From Sinohyriopsis cumingii (taxonomy: Eukaryota; Mollusca; Bivalvia; Unionida; Unionidae), in NCBI GenBank assembly GCA_028554795.2, contig CM068839.1:84899540-84963539 (forward strand): a stretch of 64,000 nt of DNA. Direction: 5' to 3'. Below the pieces are notes generated by a model, which was not told where the DNA came from, did no database searches, and worked only from the letters and a program-made list of their open reading frames with translations. Below, piece by piece: positions 43,994 through 59,413 of this stretch. Every line of letters starts with the position of its first letter. Position 1 is the first letter of the stretch. The position numbers and the translations under genes are program-made.

Positions 43994-45760
43994 TTGAAAT
44001 TTAAAACTGTTTAATTATTTTCATTTATTATTCATTTTATTTCAATCTGTCTAGTTTTACCTCTAATGGCATCAAGATAATGACGCAAGTTCATTTTTGC
44101 TATTTTACCTCGCAGTAATAAATTAACCTCCACAAAAATGAAAAGCTCTCTGGTACAATACACTCGAGTGTTTTGTGTACAAGAATCCAATAGTTAAGGT
44201 TAAAAGAAAAGCAGTTGCTGGAATGGTATTCGCTCTCTTTGAAACTACTTTAGTTTTCGCTTTTAAATGAGTTTTGTCAGCTTTCAAATGAGATATTTTA
44301 ATTAATTGAACAGAGTTCAAAACATTTCCAAATCAACTGCTTAATTCGTGTAAATGAGTTTATTACTCTAGCTAACGACAACCATCAACAACAACAACCT
44401 CGTTTAAACGAGTTATAAACTTGTACGAGATGAGCAGCACGACGGAGATTTTAATAGCCAACGATTAAAGTTAATATCCAGCAGTCCTCAGGTTAATCTA
44501 TTTAACACAAATTTACCGATCTATCAAATTCAGTTTAAATTTTCTTAATGGTCTGCAGGTTTAACGAACTATCCATGAAACAATGATTGTCAACATAAAC
44601 TGTATTTTTTCGGCACGTTTATGTGCTAACTTGGCTTGTTCAACGTCATCCGAAATATTGATGCCTATCAACGTGCAATATTCAATATTCAATCTTGTCA
44701 GCATACATTATGCATTTTCTGTTTCTTCCTGCCAAAATTTGGCACGTAAATTGTCAAATAAATGTTCATTGACGTCGTTCGTTTAACCTTTAATCCGTAT
44801 GTCAATAGCTCTGATTCTGTAATAAAAGTGTGTATACTCAACTTGTTCACCTTCCTTGAAAGGCTAAATGGTAAGGTATAATTGTACTTTTACTGAAACA
44901 TATTGCCAATTTTTTCGTATAATTATCATCTTCAGCAATGGCTCAATGCCATACAACTCTTTATTGTTTCCGCATTAAAATCTATATTAAAATTAAACTT
45001 CTTTAAAATCGCTATTTAAGTCATTTCATTACGATTCTGTAAAAACTCTATCTTTACACGTTATAGTTCTTTTGGAGTTTATGCCCATCTTAAAGGGGAT
45101 TGTAACTCGTGTCAAACTTGTTTTGGTACAACAAGCACCTAAGCCTTTATTTTGATTTTGTAAACAAAAACTATTTCAATATATTCAACCATTCTGTATC
45201 GTATCTGTCTCATTATTTTATCTGAACAACCATTTTACTATTTTAGGAGCATGTTCTCGCGTCACTGTTCTGTGTGTTTAACATATAAAGAAAATTGAAA
45301 TCAATAATTTTAACTTGTATTACACCATCACTATGCTTCTGGTTCTGTTGTGATGTGGACTACGCTATTAAAAGGAACTCTTTTACATGTGCATAGATTT
45401 GCACCAATGATCTTTTATATATGGAAATCCTGCGCTTTATGTTTCAGGCACGCAGACTTGCGTTCTTACCTATGTAGGTATGTCAAAAGTATCAACCTGT
45501 AAAATCTTAGCAGATGACATTTTATCATCTCCGTTTCTAGGACCAGCACGATTTTAAACTGCGTGATAGTTGGCGCTGCACTAAAACAATGAATATATTT
45601 GCTGAACTGGAATGTGCATTTCTCGAAATTTCTCATCAAAGACATTGTTTTATATTATTTTCAGCCTGGCCCACTTCTTCCAACATATTCGTAACTCTAG
45701 GCTGCCTCCGGTCACACTTGTTCAAAATGTGCCTTTTGCTCGTCTATAACCCACATCCAT
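43994..45760. other. No supported gene
   Basis: AT-rich intergenic sequence downstream of the TLC gene. Nothing recognised. Confidence 0.5.
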
Positions 45761-45762
45761 AA

Positions 45763-45985
45763 TGGGGTCCAAGGTGGCTGGGTGGTCTATGTGGCCTTTA
45801 AAGATTACTGACATCTCATCTTTGTCTACTTGAGTGTCGGCTCGGCCAAGTGGGTAGGTGAGAAAAATTACTAGTATCTTTTCTTAGGTAGGTGGTTCTT
45901 CTCAGGATTTTCCCGGGTACATCCTCCACCCAATATACTGGCCGCCATAACGAAGTTATCTTTATAAGGCGCCGTTGTGAGAAGT
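45763..45985 (+). mobile_element. SINE family 1, old diverged copy
   Basis: The order of segments is preserved: GGTGGCTGGGTGGTCTATG head, CTGACATCTCATCTTTGTCT, GGTAGGTGGTTCTTCTCAGG, and ACTGGCCGCCAT. Many substitutions; the tail is lost. Confidence 0.75.
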
Positions 45986-46626
45986 AAAGTTAAAACAGGG
46001 CATTAAGACCAATCACAAGCTCCCTTTTTGTCTAGATCAGACTTGTGGAACCAGCAAAGCCTGTCGTCTGTCTGAGGACAAGGAAGCTCGAGTTAATTAA
46101 ACTCTCTCATGACAAATCTCCAGACCAGGAAGTAATCATGAAAATACAGAGCAAGTGTTATTTTATCTAACACGTCAAACATACGATCGATAAAAACAAG
46201 GAAGCTTCATTTATGATTTAAACAGAAATAAATGTTTCTTGCTTTGAATAGGAATTTCTTGCAGTAAAGTTCTTGTTCAAACTATTCGAATGCGGTCTAT
46301 GAAAGCTGTGGTGAAGGAAGTGTTAAACAACACCACATCTGACATAAATTGTTTAACTCTGAGTCAGCCTGTTTTAGGTTTGTTATTAGTGCAGTATTTA
46401 TATTCAAATTTTGCTTGAGTAAAACGTAATGAGTTAAATTAACAATTCCATAGTTAGATTAGTGGAATCAAACGTTGAAATTAAAAAGAAATCAAGGGTA
46501 CTCCATGTAACTGTGCGGAAAACAAAAACGCGTAAGATCGAGGATCCTTAATAAGTTGTGATAACTTGTAGTCCTAGCCCATATCTTTTAAATATGTAAC
46601 TTCAATGAAATTGCTGAAACGAAGTG

Positions 46627-47545
<919 letters not shown>

Positions 47546-47730
47546 CAAGAAAAAAACATTTTGCCTTTCAAGGTATTTTCTCATTAGTCCGAGCAAACAA
47601 ACCCCAAATCTGTGTTGATACTGTTGGACGATTCAGCCAGCTTCATTACAGGCGTAGAAATGATTTATCAGCTTAGTTTCATATTTATTCATTCAAGACA
47701 ACTAATAATAATAATTTCAAGATTGGACTT

Positions 47731-47732
47731 GC

Positions 47733-47772
<40 letters not shown>

Positions 47773-47786
47773 TAATAATAATAACA
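47731..47786. repeat. (AAT)n microsatellite
   Basis: About 17 triplets, with a few interruptions near the end. Confidence 0.9.
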
Positions 47787-47829
47787 ATATCAGGAGGAAG
47801 AAAAAAAGAACAAAATATTGTTAATGATA

Positions 47830-49270
<1,441 letters not shown>

Positions 49271-49279
49271 ATTTTTGTA

Positions 49280-50860
49280 CCAAATGTGGTGATCACTGAG
49301 GAAGACATCTACGTAAGCAAAGCTGGCTGTTGAAGATGAAGAATAAAAGAAAGTGAAGCTAACTACTAGCAATTGACACTGCAAAATGATGTCATATAAG
49401 GAATTCACATAATAACCTATTCATGCAAATACTGTTCAGTCATTACACCACAATATTCTGCGTTGTTTTCGTCATGTGATAACTATTTTCTTTGTGCTCA
49501 TTTTAAATTAAGTTTATGACCCCACCCCAACCCACCTCCAATAATTTAAATCTTTTGCTCGCAAAGGCTTGCAAATACACAAGTTATTCTGCAGACAATT
49601 GTATAAAATGCTTACAGTATTACGTGATAATTCTTATATGACTATATTCTGTATGCGGTAAAGACGTCGACGTCGACGAAGGAGAAGAAGGAAGAAGGAA
49701 GAAAAGGAAAATAATAAATTCAGTTGTCATACAGAATCTGATACGAGGCATATAAATCGGCTATGTTCACTTCCTGGTCAATACGTCATTGCTAAGAGGC
49801 ATTGCCATAGATAAATTATTTAGTGTGTGATTGTCACTTGAGGCTGGTTGGATCTAACTTACGAATATATGGGCAGATAGAAGACGAAAACGCCTAGATT
49901 ACATGGAATCATTGTTTATGGCGAGCACGATTAGCCCTAATCAATGTTTTTTCTTCTTCAGAACACACTCTAAGAGCCTTAAGTTAAACATAATATGTAT
50001 GGATAAATAAACGGCTGTTTAATGCACGTGAAATTCTTGGTCCATACAAACGGTAGAGTGAATCATTTAACGCTACCAGGGAATAGTAATTTCCGTTTTA
50101 GTGAATAAAAATGAAAGTAAAAACAACGATGTTGACATTTTACACTTTAATCAGCACACAAAGTGAATCTTTTATAGTGTCCTTACTAAGTGTGATGTAA
50201 AGTCGGATAATATTTGCTGACGAATACCTAAAATATTTCCATGACGTTATTGATCTTCAACGAACAAAAACCGTTTTGTTATTAAGTCAAGTGGGTGACT
50301 AATTCGGTTTTTATCACTTTAGGACTTAGCTACGATGTCGTAGCCTCAGCTTGATTTGTTGTGGTTGAGGCTGTGAACTGATCCCATATTATGTAATGAA
50401 TCAAACGAAAATCATCACTAAAGTTATAAAAACAAATAGTTTAGAAATCTATAATCATGTTCTGAAAGAAGTTTGGCTTATTTTGAATTTGTTAAGCCCT
50501 TACACGATAAAATAAATTGGCACGGTTACACTAACATCACCGTAACCGCAATGACAGACAACTTGAGGCTCTCGCAGAGACCCCTTTTCTAAATAAGGCT
50601 TGCCAGACCGTATTTGGATATTTTCCGCTATGTTATTAATTGTTGAATGACATATCACGCGAAGACGGAGAATAGATACTTGCATTACTTGCGAAAACTA
50701 GTTTTTGTTGAGCAAGGCATAGTCAGTGACTTTCCAAATCCAGTGTGTCAGCAGGACAAATACATCCTTTTTATCAATCAAGTGACGAATTAAGGCTTCT
50801 TGGTGGAATTTCAAAGTTACCTATAAACCGTAGTTACTTTTAATGCGCAGAATTTCTGAC
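49280..50860. other. No supported gene
   Basis: Nothing recognised. A GACGTCGACGTCGACG palindromic run occurs at about 49664-49680, followed by an AAGGAGAAG-rich stretch. Confidence 0.5.
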
Positions 50861-50900
50861 TCAAACCGCGCCATATTTATACTACGATTTGTTTACGTTT

Positions 50901-51019
50901 CCAAATAAGGTCTCAATGTCCTTATATGGCACAAAAACAAACGAGGCTGAGAACGGATGTAGCCATTATTTGGACTAATATGGCGGACGATCTAAACGAA
51001 AATAACGGATAAGAAAGGT
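50901..51019 (+). promoter_or_regulatory. Candidate promoter/first exon: paired CArG boxes plus ATGGCGG element
   Basis: Two perfect SRF-type CArG boxes, CCAAATAAGG (50901-50910) and CCTTATATGG (50920-50929), lie 9 bases apart. About 50 bases downstream is TAATATGGCGGAC, a YY1-type ATGGCGG motif. It also starts a 10-codon frame (MADDLNENNG, stop at 51010-51012), followed directly by a donor-like GAAAG|GTAAAC at 51017/51018. Adjacent CArG boxes are typical of SRF-regulated genes such as actins and immediate-early genes. A downstream target gene is not identified; the layout as a promoter is inferred. Confidence 0.45.
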
Positions 51020-51962
51020 AAACGAGATTTTACAACAATTTCTACAATGATTTGTGATACTTCCGGTATTAAAGAAAAGGACTATTCAATTTATTTCATT
51101 ATATGCAAGGAATATGTTCAAATTGTTGATATTAGGCTACATTGACACGCATAGGTTCATGTTAGTACCCCGTCCACGAGGTAGGAGTAGGGGTACTAAT
51201 ATTAGTACCATTTAAGACTGCAAGTGGAAATCTGCGACTTTGTTTTTAAAGAAACGCCTGCTGATGTTTTTACTATATGTTTAAAGGATTTTTGTTGTAC
51301 AAAAAGTAACCGAAAATACAGAAATTGTAAGCTTTTAACCAGCAATAATACATACACTCTTATTGTTCACTTTCATCGTTAAAATCCACCTAAAAAATCA
51401 CTGAAATGACAATGAAGCTGACCTCAGGGTCTAACGTCTTTGCAGACATAACACCAAGAGGTCTATGCTCTTTTGACGTCATATTAATCGTCCTGATCTT
51501 CTTCTGGAAAGGCATACTGGTAAATCATAACAATGTGAAACAAGGAAAACCATGCAAGTGGGAAGACATGCAATTATTATGTGGTTAGTGAAAAATTATT
51601 TTTTTAGTATTTGCGCTATTAAGAACCTTTCAGTGGACCACATCTATAGTCTTGAAGTTCTTGAAAATAACAGAAAACATGGACTATCAAGCCACTCTCA
51701 CGCAGGTGTTCCATTCGCTCGGTATAAGACCCATAGTGCGTAACAAAAACATTTGTCTGGTGGTAGCGATGGGACTAGGGATAGCTTTGTGATTTTTTTC
51801 GATTATCTTTTTAAAAAATAAATAAACAAAGTTATGCAACTGGAAGGGAAACGCGTCCTCTAGGAAGTTAAAAACTATCTTTAAGTTCGCTTCGCGTCTA
51901 AGAATACTTATTACAAAAAAGAATTGTATTTTTTTTGTTTTAATTTCCATATAAATGTGAGC

Positions 51963-52133
51963 AGATTTAGATCCTTGTATGTCGATGCTGTTACCGGAGG
52001 AATATTATGCGGGGGTAAAATAGAGTATGTTTCTAACAATAGAGGGCAGTACTACTTCATAAAAGTGGGTCGGCCAGAAACGTTTCTTTGTCGCGACCAT
52101 ACACGAAGTCAGTTGAACTGCAGTTTCTGTTAG
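51963..52133 (+). CDS. Unassigned small cysteine-containing open frame, possible terminal exon
   Basis: After an acceptor-like TGTGAGCAG at 51956-51964 the frame reads FRSLYVDAVTGGILCGGKIE, then YVSNNRGQYYFIKVGR and ETFLCRDHTRSQLNCSFC, and closes at about 52133. Composition is balanced, with four Cys, and it lies 1 kb downstream of the CArG cluster. The fit is suggestive of a secreted-protein exon, but no family is recognised. Confidence 0.25.
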   Translation, partial: RFRSLYVDAVTGGILCGGKIEYVSNNRGQYYFIKVGRPETFLCRDHTRSQLNCSFC

Positions 52134-52589
52134 AAAAAACGTTTTTGAAATCTTATGATCTCTTTCGAGTGAATAAACATGATCAAACTGATTTTGTAAT
52201 GGGTTCCTCCCCATTCAGGGCCATGAATAGGTTGTAAAGTGTGTTTAATTGAAAGAATAAGCACATTTTGACAGACCCACTCCACTCCACTCCACTTCAC
52301 ACACACACACACACTTTGACTATTGAATAAGGGTGGGCAATGGTTGTGTCGCCGTTACTGTTTGGTTTTAGCAAAGGGTTGAATAAAAGTTGCATGAATA
52401 ACTCAGACAGAAATGCTATGCAGTACTGATTATAATATTTGTATGTAAATGTAGATGTCTCTTGGTTTTATAACACTTTTTGGGATAAATCGTATTAACT
52501 TCCATAAGTATTGGTTAGAAGTCGTTTGGTTGCTGCTTTGAGCAAATTTAACGTAAATTACAATTCGCTTTTGAGAATCAGTCCTAAAT

Positions 52590-54449
52590 AACGCCATCGA
52601 CGTCTCATGAATATGATTAACTCTGGTCTAGACAATTGTGATGCTTACATCGATGACGTCATCATCTACAACGACACCTGGAAAGAACATTTAGGAACAT
52701 TTCGGAAATTTTTCGACAGACTCATAGATGCAAGTTTGACAATTAATTTATCCAAAGCGAGTTCTGCTGTGCTAGAATAACTTTTCTAGGATATATCGTG
52801 TGACATAGACAAGTTAAACCTATAGATGCTAAGGTGAAGGCCGTCTTTGAATTCTCTGTGCCTGTTAATAAAAAACAACTGATGAAAGTTTTAGGTATGG
52901 CTGGAAACTATCGGAAATATTGTTCCAAGTTTTCTATAATTACCGAACCCTTGACAAACTTATTAAGAAAAACAAGTTCCTTTGGATTGAAACATGTCAG
53001 GAGGCATTCGATAAGTTAAAAGCCATGCTTAAAAGCGCGCCAAATTTCAGCCAATCATTTATATTGTCTGTTAATGTTCGGGTTGGAGCAGTTTTGATTA
53101 AGAAGATGAAAATGGCGTTGATCATTCAGTGTGCCATTTTTCTAAGAAATTAAATAAGCACCAAATAAATTATTTAACAAGCGAGAAGGAAGGTTTGGCT
53201 TTGATACTGGCATTACAACATTTTGAAGTTTACATTAGTTCAGCTCCTTCTTCGATTATTCTGTTTAGTGATCACAACCCCCTTACTTTCAACGTCAATA
53301 TATAAAAAAAAAACAAAAAACAAAGACTACTAAGGTTGAGTTTGTTGTTACAGGAACATGATAATGACATCAGACACAACAAGGGAAAAGATAATTTAAT
53401 AGCAGATGCACTTTTCCGTGTATAGAAATGTATTATATTATGTACACTTTATATAATTTATAAGAGTTATATTTAACCTCATGCATAATTAATATATGGT
53501 AAAAAGAAAGCTTTACCATATAATTCTTTCTTTTTTTTCTTTATGGGGAGAATTGTTATCTATATTTAATTTTATTTATATTTGAATTAATTTAATTGTT
53601 TGTAAGTTTTAAAACCTTTTAATTTTTAATTTCGTTAAATGTCCAAGTAATGTAATTTTGTTTACTACAAATTTGATATTTTCCAGACATTAATTTGACC
53701 TGACTGTTTAGTTGAAAACATCTTAAATTAAAACTTTTTACTGACCTAATTCCTGGCCTTGATTGAGAATCAAGTAAACAACTCTTTTATTATTTCTGTT
53801 GTAGGATACATAGAGTGAGATCGAGGCTGTACTAGAATACGTGACCTTAGACATGCAAATAGCTTCTAAACTGATCTGGAAGATGATCACGTGACCCTAA
53901 TCCGCGCTTCTTTTTTGCGCAGTATTCAGGTTTTATACCGATGTCTAAGGAGAATTTAATTTGTCGGGCTTTTACACTGGAAAATGTTTTTTTTGTGTGA
54001 CCAGTTTGGATTTAAATTTTAATTTTTATTCAAATTATTTGGCCTCTAAAAGATTAATTCTTTTTCCTGGAAGAATTTGAGTGCTCATACAGAATTCTTA
54101 GACAAAGACATTTATTTAAATTTTATTTGAAATTTCAAACACCGGAATATTATTTGTGAACCAACAAAAAGAACTGTAGACACAAAATCACAATACTAGC
54201 TACATTTTGGAATTTTTGTCGGTCTCGAACTTGAATTCATTAGAACATGTAATCACTAGGACTTCTAAAATTTAATTCGTGGATTAATCTTGGATTATTT
54301 TTAGATTTGATTCTTAAAACCGTAAGTTCTTATTTTTTCTTCATTTTTACACTGTTTTCCCAGGTAAATAAATCGTTTGTTAACTTTTTCAAAGGTTGTT
54401 GCTTTCACTCTTTCTTTGTTACTGTTTATTAGAGCCTAAAAACGTAACA
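52590..54449 (+). mobile_element. 5'-truncated Gmr1-like copy (RT end, RNase H, 3' LTR)
   Basis: It starts abruptly in the RT (GLDNCDAYIDDVIIYND near 52625-52675), continues through thumb and RNase H (SFILSVNVRVGAVLIKK) and a terminal GKDNLIADAL, then an 896-base LTR at 53554-54449. Frames shift several times. The RNase H motif has lost the D-A-S (reads VN-VRVGA). The orientation is opposite to the 13-19 kb copy. The left break has no LTR or target duplication. Confidence 0.87.
53554..54449 (+). repeat. 3' LTR of the plus-strand Gmr1-like copy (896 bp)
   Basis: Begins TGTTATCTATATTTAA after a purine tract TTATGGGGAGAA and ends AAAAACGTAACA. Full-length relative of 18799-19694. Confidence 0.9.
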
Positions 54450-56635
54450 TAAGACTCACACATCCATGTTAAGCATCGACCGTAACCCATTTGCATTTGA
54501 TCAGTTAAAAATGTTTGTGCTTCACTTAACACCCAAACTGAGAATATCAAATTTTCATTTCTTTCACTAATAATTCATCAGAAATAATTGACGCATGATT
54601 TCTTTTTCTTTTTATGTTCCTACAACGATAACTTATTTCTTGGTTCCTAGGCAAGTTAAATTTATTTTGAGGATCATTTTAGGTGTTTTAAAATATTTTT
54701 CCGATGATCTGAGGTATTTAAACAGGTCAGCCAAATTTAATTAATAAGCTTTATTTTAAACTGACATGGTTGATAATGAGTCGCATGCTATCTAAAATTT
54801 TTGTCCTGACACTGTCAATTCAGCTTTGACAATTATAGAAATAAACAGGTCAATAAAAAACTCGGCCAATTTCTCTGAAAAGTTCTTTAATCTGTAATTG
54901 GAAGCAATTATATACAGACACGACATAATATTCTGCTGTATTCAGCTCAATTTGCCAGTTTGTCAAAAGGAGTATCTTTTTCCAAATGTGTGTGTGTGTT
55001 CTAGCGATGATAATGAAAACTTCTTTCTCTTTGTTTAGTTTGAAGGACAAATAATAAATTTGCGAGGGATCTTAAATGCTCTGTTTGGGGCATGAATTGA
55101 AGATTAATTAGAGTTCGTTTGGTAACGGTCAAACGGATGGAAGAGACAAATGTTAACGTAAGGTCAAATAGTGGGAAAAGACAGGGTTGAGACAAACCAA
55201 AACAAAACTTTGGAAAACCTTTGGAAATTTAAACAGACGTAACAAAATGATGTTTTCCAGAAATGTTATTCATAAAGGCGGACTAGAGAGGATTATTCTC
55301 ACTACGATGGGCGCGTTACATTTTGGCCGTTAGAGAAAGTTAATCTTGGGTGGCTAAGCTAAATGAGGGTGTGTGTTCCTCAGTCGAAATTTCATGGTTT
55401 AAGTGTCATGCAACGAAGATTTAGACCGTCCAAGGATTTGTCGACTTGAAAAGTCCGAGGGACCCCGAGAAAAATTAATAAGTAAAGGGTATCGTTAAAT
55501 AAATCGTCCAAGAAACATGGGCCAGTAAGAATTTGAGAGACCTGAAACCAGAGAAGAGACAGGGAATTCTCTGAGCTCGGGAAGGTACAAAGGTAGAGTC
55601 TCAATCAGATACAATATGCATTGATACAAATTGTAATTATTTGTTGAATTTATTCGTTTTAAATTCATGCTTCAATTTTCATTGAGATCAGAAGTTAATT
55701 GTTTTCCTTTATATGTCTTGAGTATTATATGACTATTGCCTTCTAGGATGTCATACAATATATTTGACTGATATGAATGTTTTCGGATTTAGTGGTTTGT
55801 ATGTAATAGGCATCATGTATCCAAAAGATTTCTACTCTGATACGAATTATGAACATTAAATTATCTGTATTAAATGTTTTCATTATGCATGCTAAGAACT
55901 GATTTTTGTATGTTTGGTAATGTATGTCAATGAATCTCTAATTAGCAAATGAACGTAGTTAGGACAAGGAGCGAAGTCCATTAATTCGTTTGTGTAATTA
56001 AGTTGTGAATTTGTTTTAAACCGAGAATCAATGGTGTTAACATTAGAAACGTGTGTCGACAGGCAAATTTAAGCTAGTAATTAATAGCCGCGGCGGGGTG
56101 TACCTAAGATGTTTGCCTAAAAGTTCTAATTATGTCACGATTCCAGTAGGTATGCGAGAAGCAGATATAAAATACATAAATTCATGTAATTGATTGTTTG
56201 TGTATTATAATTTTGTTGCGAACTGACTAAATATTAGTTCTGTTGAATTACGTTAAGTCAATCTTGGACGAAACTAAGGAGAGAGAGAGAGAGAAGGCAA
56301 AGAAAAACGGCGTCGACATTTCACCAACAGTGATTTGGAAAAAACCGGAAGCACTTAATTGATGCTGTTATGCCGGCAATTTGGATTCGATCAGTCATTC
56401 GATACTATGATGAAATTTGTTGTATTGGTGTAACAGAAAGGCTAATAGAATATCGAATAAATTTTGTAATTCTATTTCTAAGAAAAAGTTAATCATGCAA
56501 ATTTCATGTTTAATTTCATTTTGTTTAAGTAATTGATTAAATCGTCATATGTTACATACGGGTGTTCGTGTTGTTCTGTTCTAGATCTCTGCGCAGCCTC
56601 TGTTATTCCATCCATTAATTTTATATTTTATATAT
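54450..56635. other. No supported gene
   Basis: AT-rich. Only noise-level frames. Confidence 0.5.
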
Positions 56636-56637
56636 AC

Positions 56638-57325
56638 AAACATAACTATGGTGGCATACAGGTACATATACTATGATTTAAAATGGATTAATGTATGTAC
56701 CTATGGTGGTTTACAAGTACATAAACTATGATTTAAAAGGGATTAATAAGTAACTGTTGTGGCATACAGGTACATAAACTATGGTTTAAAATGGAAAAAT
56801 GTATGTAATTATGGTGGTATACAGGCACATATACTACGATTTGAAATGGATTAATATGCAACTGTAGTGTTATACAAGTATATAAACTATGGTTTAAAAT
56901 GGAATAATATATGTAATTATGGTGGTACACAGGTACATATACTACGATTTAAAATGGATTAATATGTAACTGTAGTGGTATACAAGTACATAAACTATGG
57001 TTTAAAATGGAATAATATATGTAATTATGGTGGTACACAGGTACATATACTACGATTTAAAATGGATTAATATGCAACTGTAGTGTTATACAAGTACATA
57101 AACTATGGTTTAAAATGGAAAAATATATGTAATTATGGTGGTATACAGGTACATATACTACGATTTAAAATGGATTAATATGTAACTGTAGTGGTATACA
57201 AGTACATAAACTATGGTTTAAAATGGAAAAATATATGTAATTATGGTGGTATACAGGTACATATACTACGATTTAAAATGGATTAATATGTAACTGTTGT
57301 GGTATACTGGTACATATACTATGAA
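56638..57325. repeat. Dimeric satellite: alternating 53-bp half-units
   Basis: About 13 half-units of about 53 bases. Type A carries GGTACATATACTACGATTTA and type B carries AAGTACATAAACTATGGTTT. They alternate strictly over most of the array, making a 106-base higher-order unit. The left-most half-units are more diverged. Confidence 0.92.
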
Positions 57326-57766
57326 CACGTATACAAATGTGTTTTCATATGGTAAGCAGTTTGGATAATCATGTGCATTAAAGATTTGCAACCTTTTGTG
57401 AGATACACAAAGGTTAAATAAAGTTGATTATTTTGTTTGATATTTATGAAACTATGCCTGTATTGTCTCAATAACAAAAATGTATAAATACTTTTATTCA
57501 GTTGTTTCGTAGTCATTACACAAGGTACACATGATATTACACACTATACAAATTAATAAAGGTTGCAAGGGAGAACATTGTACATCATAGTAAATATAGT
57601 TACAATAAATAAAATCTCAATCAACAACATAAATAGTTCCATAAAAATAAACAATGATATTGCATAATATTGTAACTATCAAATTTCAAGGTGCTCCCCC
57701 CGTACCCTTCCCAGTGGATTTTGTACTACCTATGTCAGAAGGCGTGTGTCGCAGGGTCCTAGATTG

Positions 57767-58056
57767 CTATACTCGACAAACGTAATGTTAAATTCCAAGG
57801 CTGACCATACCATCCCGAATGTAATGTTAAATTCTCATATTCCCCAATTACAGCCATATCGAACTTACCAGTTTGGTGTGTTGAAATTCCCACAGACCAT
57901 GATACTCTTACAAACATTATAAAGTCCTCACGATGACCCATACTGTCCCAAATGTAATGTTAAATTCCCATAGATGGCCATAATGTTCAAAATTTACAAC
58001 AACATATTTCCCAGTTACAGGCATATTTAATCTGCCATTTTAGTTTGTTTTGAAAT
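57767..58056. repeat. Diverged tandem duplication, about 145-bp period
   Basis: AATGTAATGTTAAATTC, then CCCAATTACAG/CCCAGTTACAG, and TTAGTTTGTTTTGAAAT/AGTTTGGTGTGTTGAAAT occur in the same order twice. Confidence 0.65.
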
Positions 58057-58065
58057 GTGTACATG

Positions 58066-58468
58066 GGGGCGATCCATTTAAGTATGTACGCGAAAATCTG
58101 GCAAAGCTTGACCCCTCCCCCTTCATGTACACATGCGTACTTTTTTGCACCCCCATTTGCGTACGTACACTTCGCGCACCCCCACCGGCTTATATTTAAT
58201 CCACGCAGAATCGATCAACGATTAATAATATTAACGTATTTAATAAAACAGATAGTCCACCGACGTTGAACGTCTGGCTGCATCAAAGAAATAAGCTGCG
58301 TAAATTTAAGAAATTTGTCTTGTGACTGCTGCCGACTAAACCCAGTCGAACAGGTTACGCATTTTTTCAAATTATTATCGAGGTTTCATCCCCTCCCTCC
58401 GTGTCCTGTGCGTATATACATTATCAGTAGACCCCCCCCCCATGCGTACATACTAAATGGACGGCCCC
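58066..58468. mobile_element. MITE-like element with inverted ends and 3-bp ATG duplication
   Basis: Left end GGGGCGATCCATTTAAGTAT and right end (reverse complement) GGGGCCGTCCATTTAGTATG, with GTACGC following in both. ATG flanks it on each side (58063-58065 and 58469-58471). The interior has palindromic GTACGTAC-rich and poly-C stretches. Open frames across it are not genes. Confidence 0.75.
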
Positions 58469-58471
58469 ATG

Positions 58472-59400
58472 CCACTTCTGACAAGGAAGACTTCCTAGTT
58501 GGAATCGAGCCAACAAGGTTATCAGCAATTTGTACGATGCCATTTCACCTTGTCATGTCATCTATGAATGACCCTTTTCGCAACAAAAAATCATATCAAC
58601 ATTGTGTAACATTGCTTAAATCCACTAAAGAGACACACGTCGCGTTGTGTGATAGGTGCTGTGCTATGAGACACAAAAATAATACATTATCCTCTTACAA
58701 AACCCGACAAACTGCGGCATTGGTTAGCCACTAATTTCGTTCCATTGTGTGACAGTTGTATTTAATAACGCAAGAACTTGGCCATATTATGATACGTTTG
58801 GGAATATAAGGTTTGACGTGACTATAATTCTTCGTTTGTGGCGTTTATTTGCCTAATGTAGTAACAATAACATTAATGGAACCATTTAACATTAATTTGA
58901 TCTATTATTGTTTACAATGGATGACGGTTTTTATTGTAATAGTCTTAAAACCTCTGTCCGAAATCGAATGTTCGGGATCGTATCATCATATTCGTTCTGC
59001 AGGAGGTTTCTGGCTAACCGAATGCTAGAAAATATACCCGCGTTTAGAAGCGGTATAATATAGGCATTTAGCCAGATTACTCAAAGAATGTAAAGTTGGC
59101 TGGTATCTTTAGTTGTCCTACAGCTGTACTTATTACTCAATGACAGAAAGATTATGCCTTACATAACGAGTAATTTCAGCATTGACTTGTGGCTAGAGTA
59201 GACCTAACCAGACAAGTAGTCCTTAGGAAGCACATCGTATACAATTAAAGTATTTGAGCTGACTCTTATCCCATGAAACTTAGTGGTAATTGTTTTGTGT
59301 ATATAGACAATTTGGTGAAGAATGGTTGAATAATGTTAATGCTACGCTGTTTTGAAGTTGAAATTATATATAGTAGCTGTCAGGTAGGTGTCTATGGAAA
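58472..59400. other. No supported gene
   Basis: Nothing recognised. Confidence 0.5.
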
Positions 59401-59413
59401 GCCGCAGGTACCC

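Noticed and set aside
58057..58734. Cysteine- and proline-containing frames of 70 and 139 residues
   Set aside because: Most of the sequence is the palindromic MITE and poly-C. No motif beyond it.
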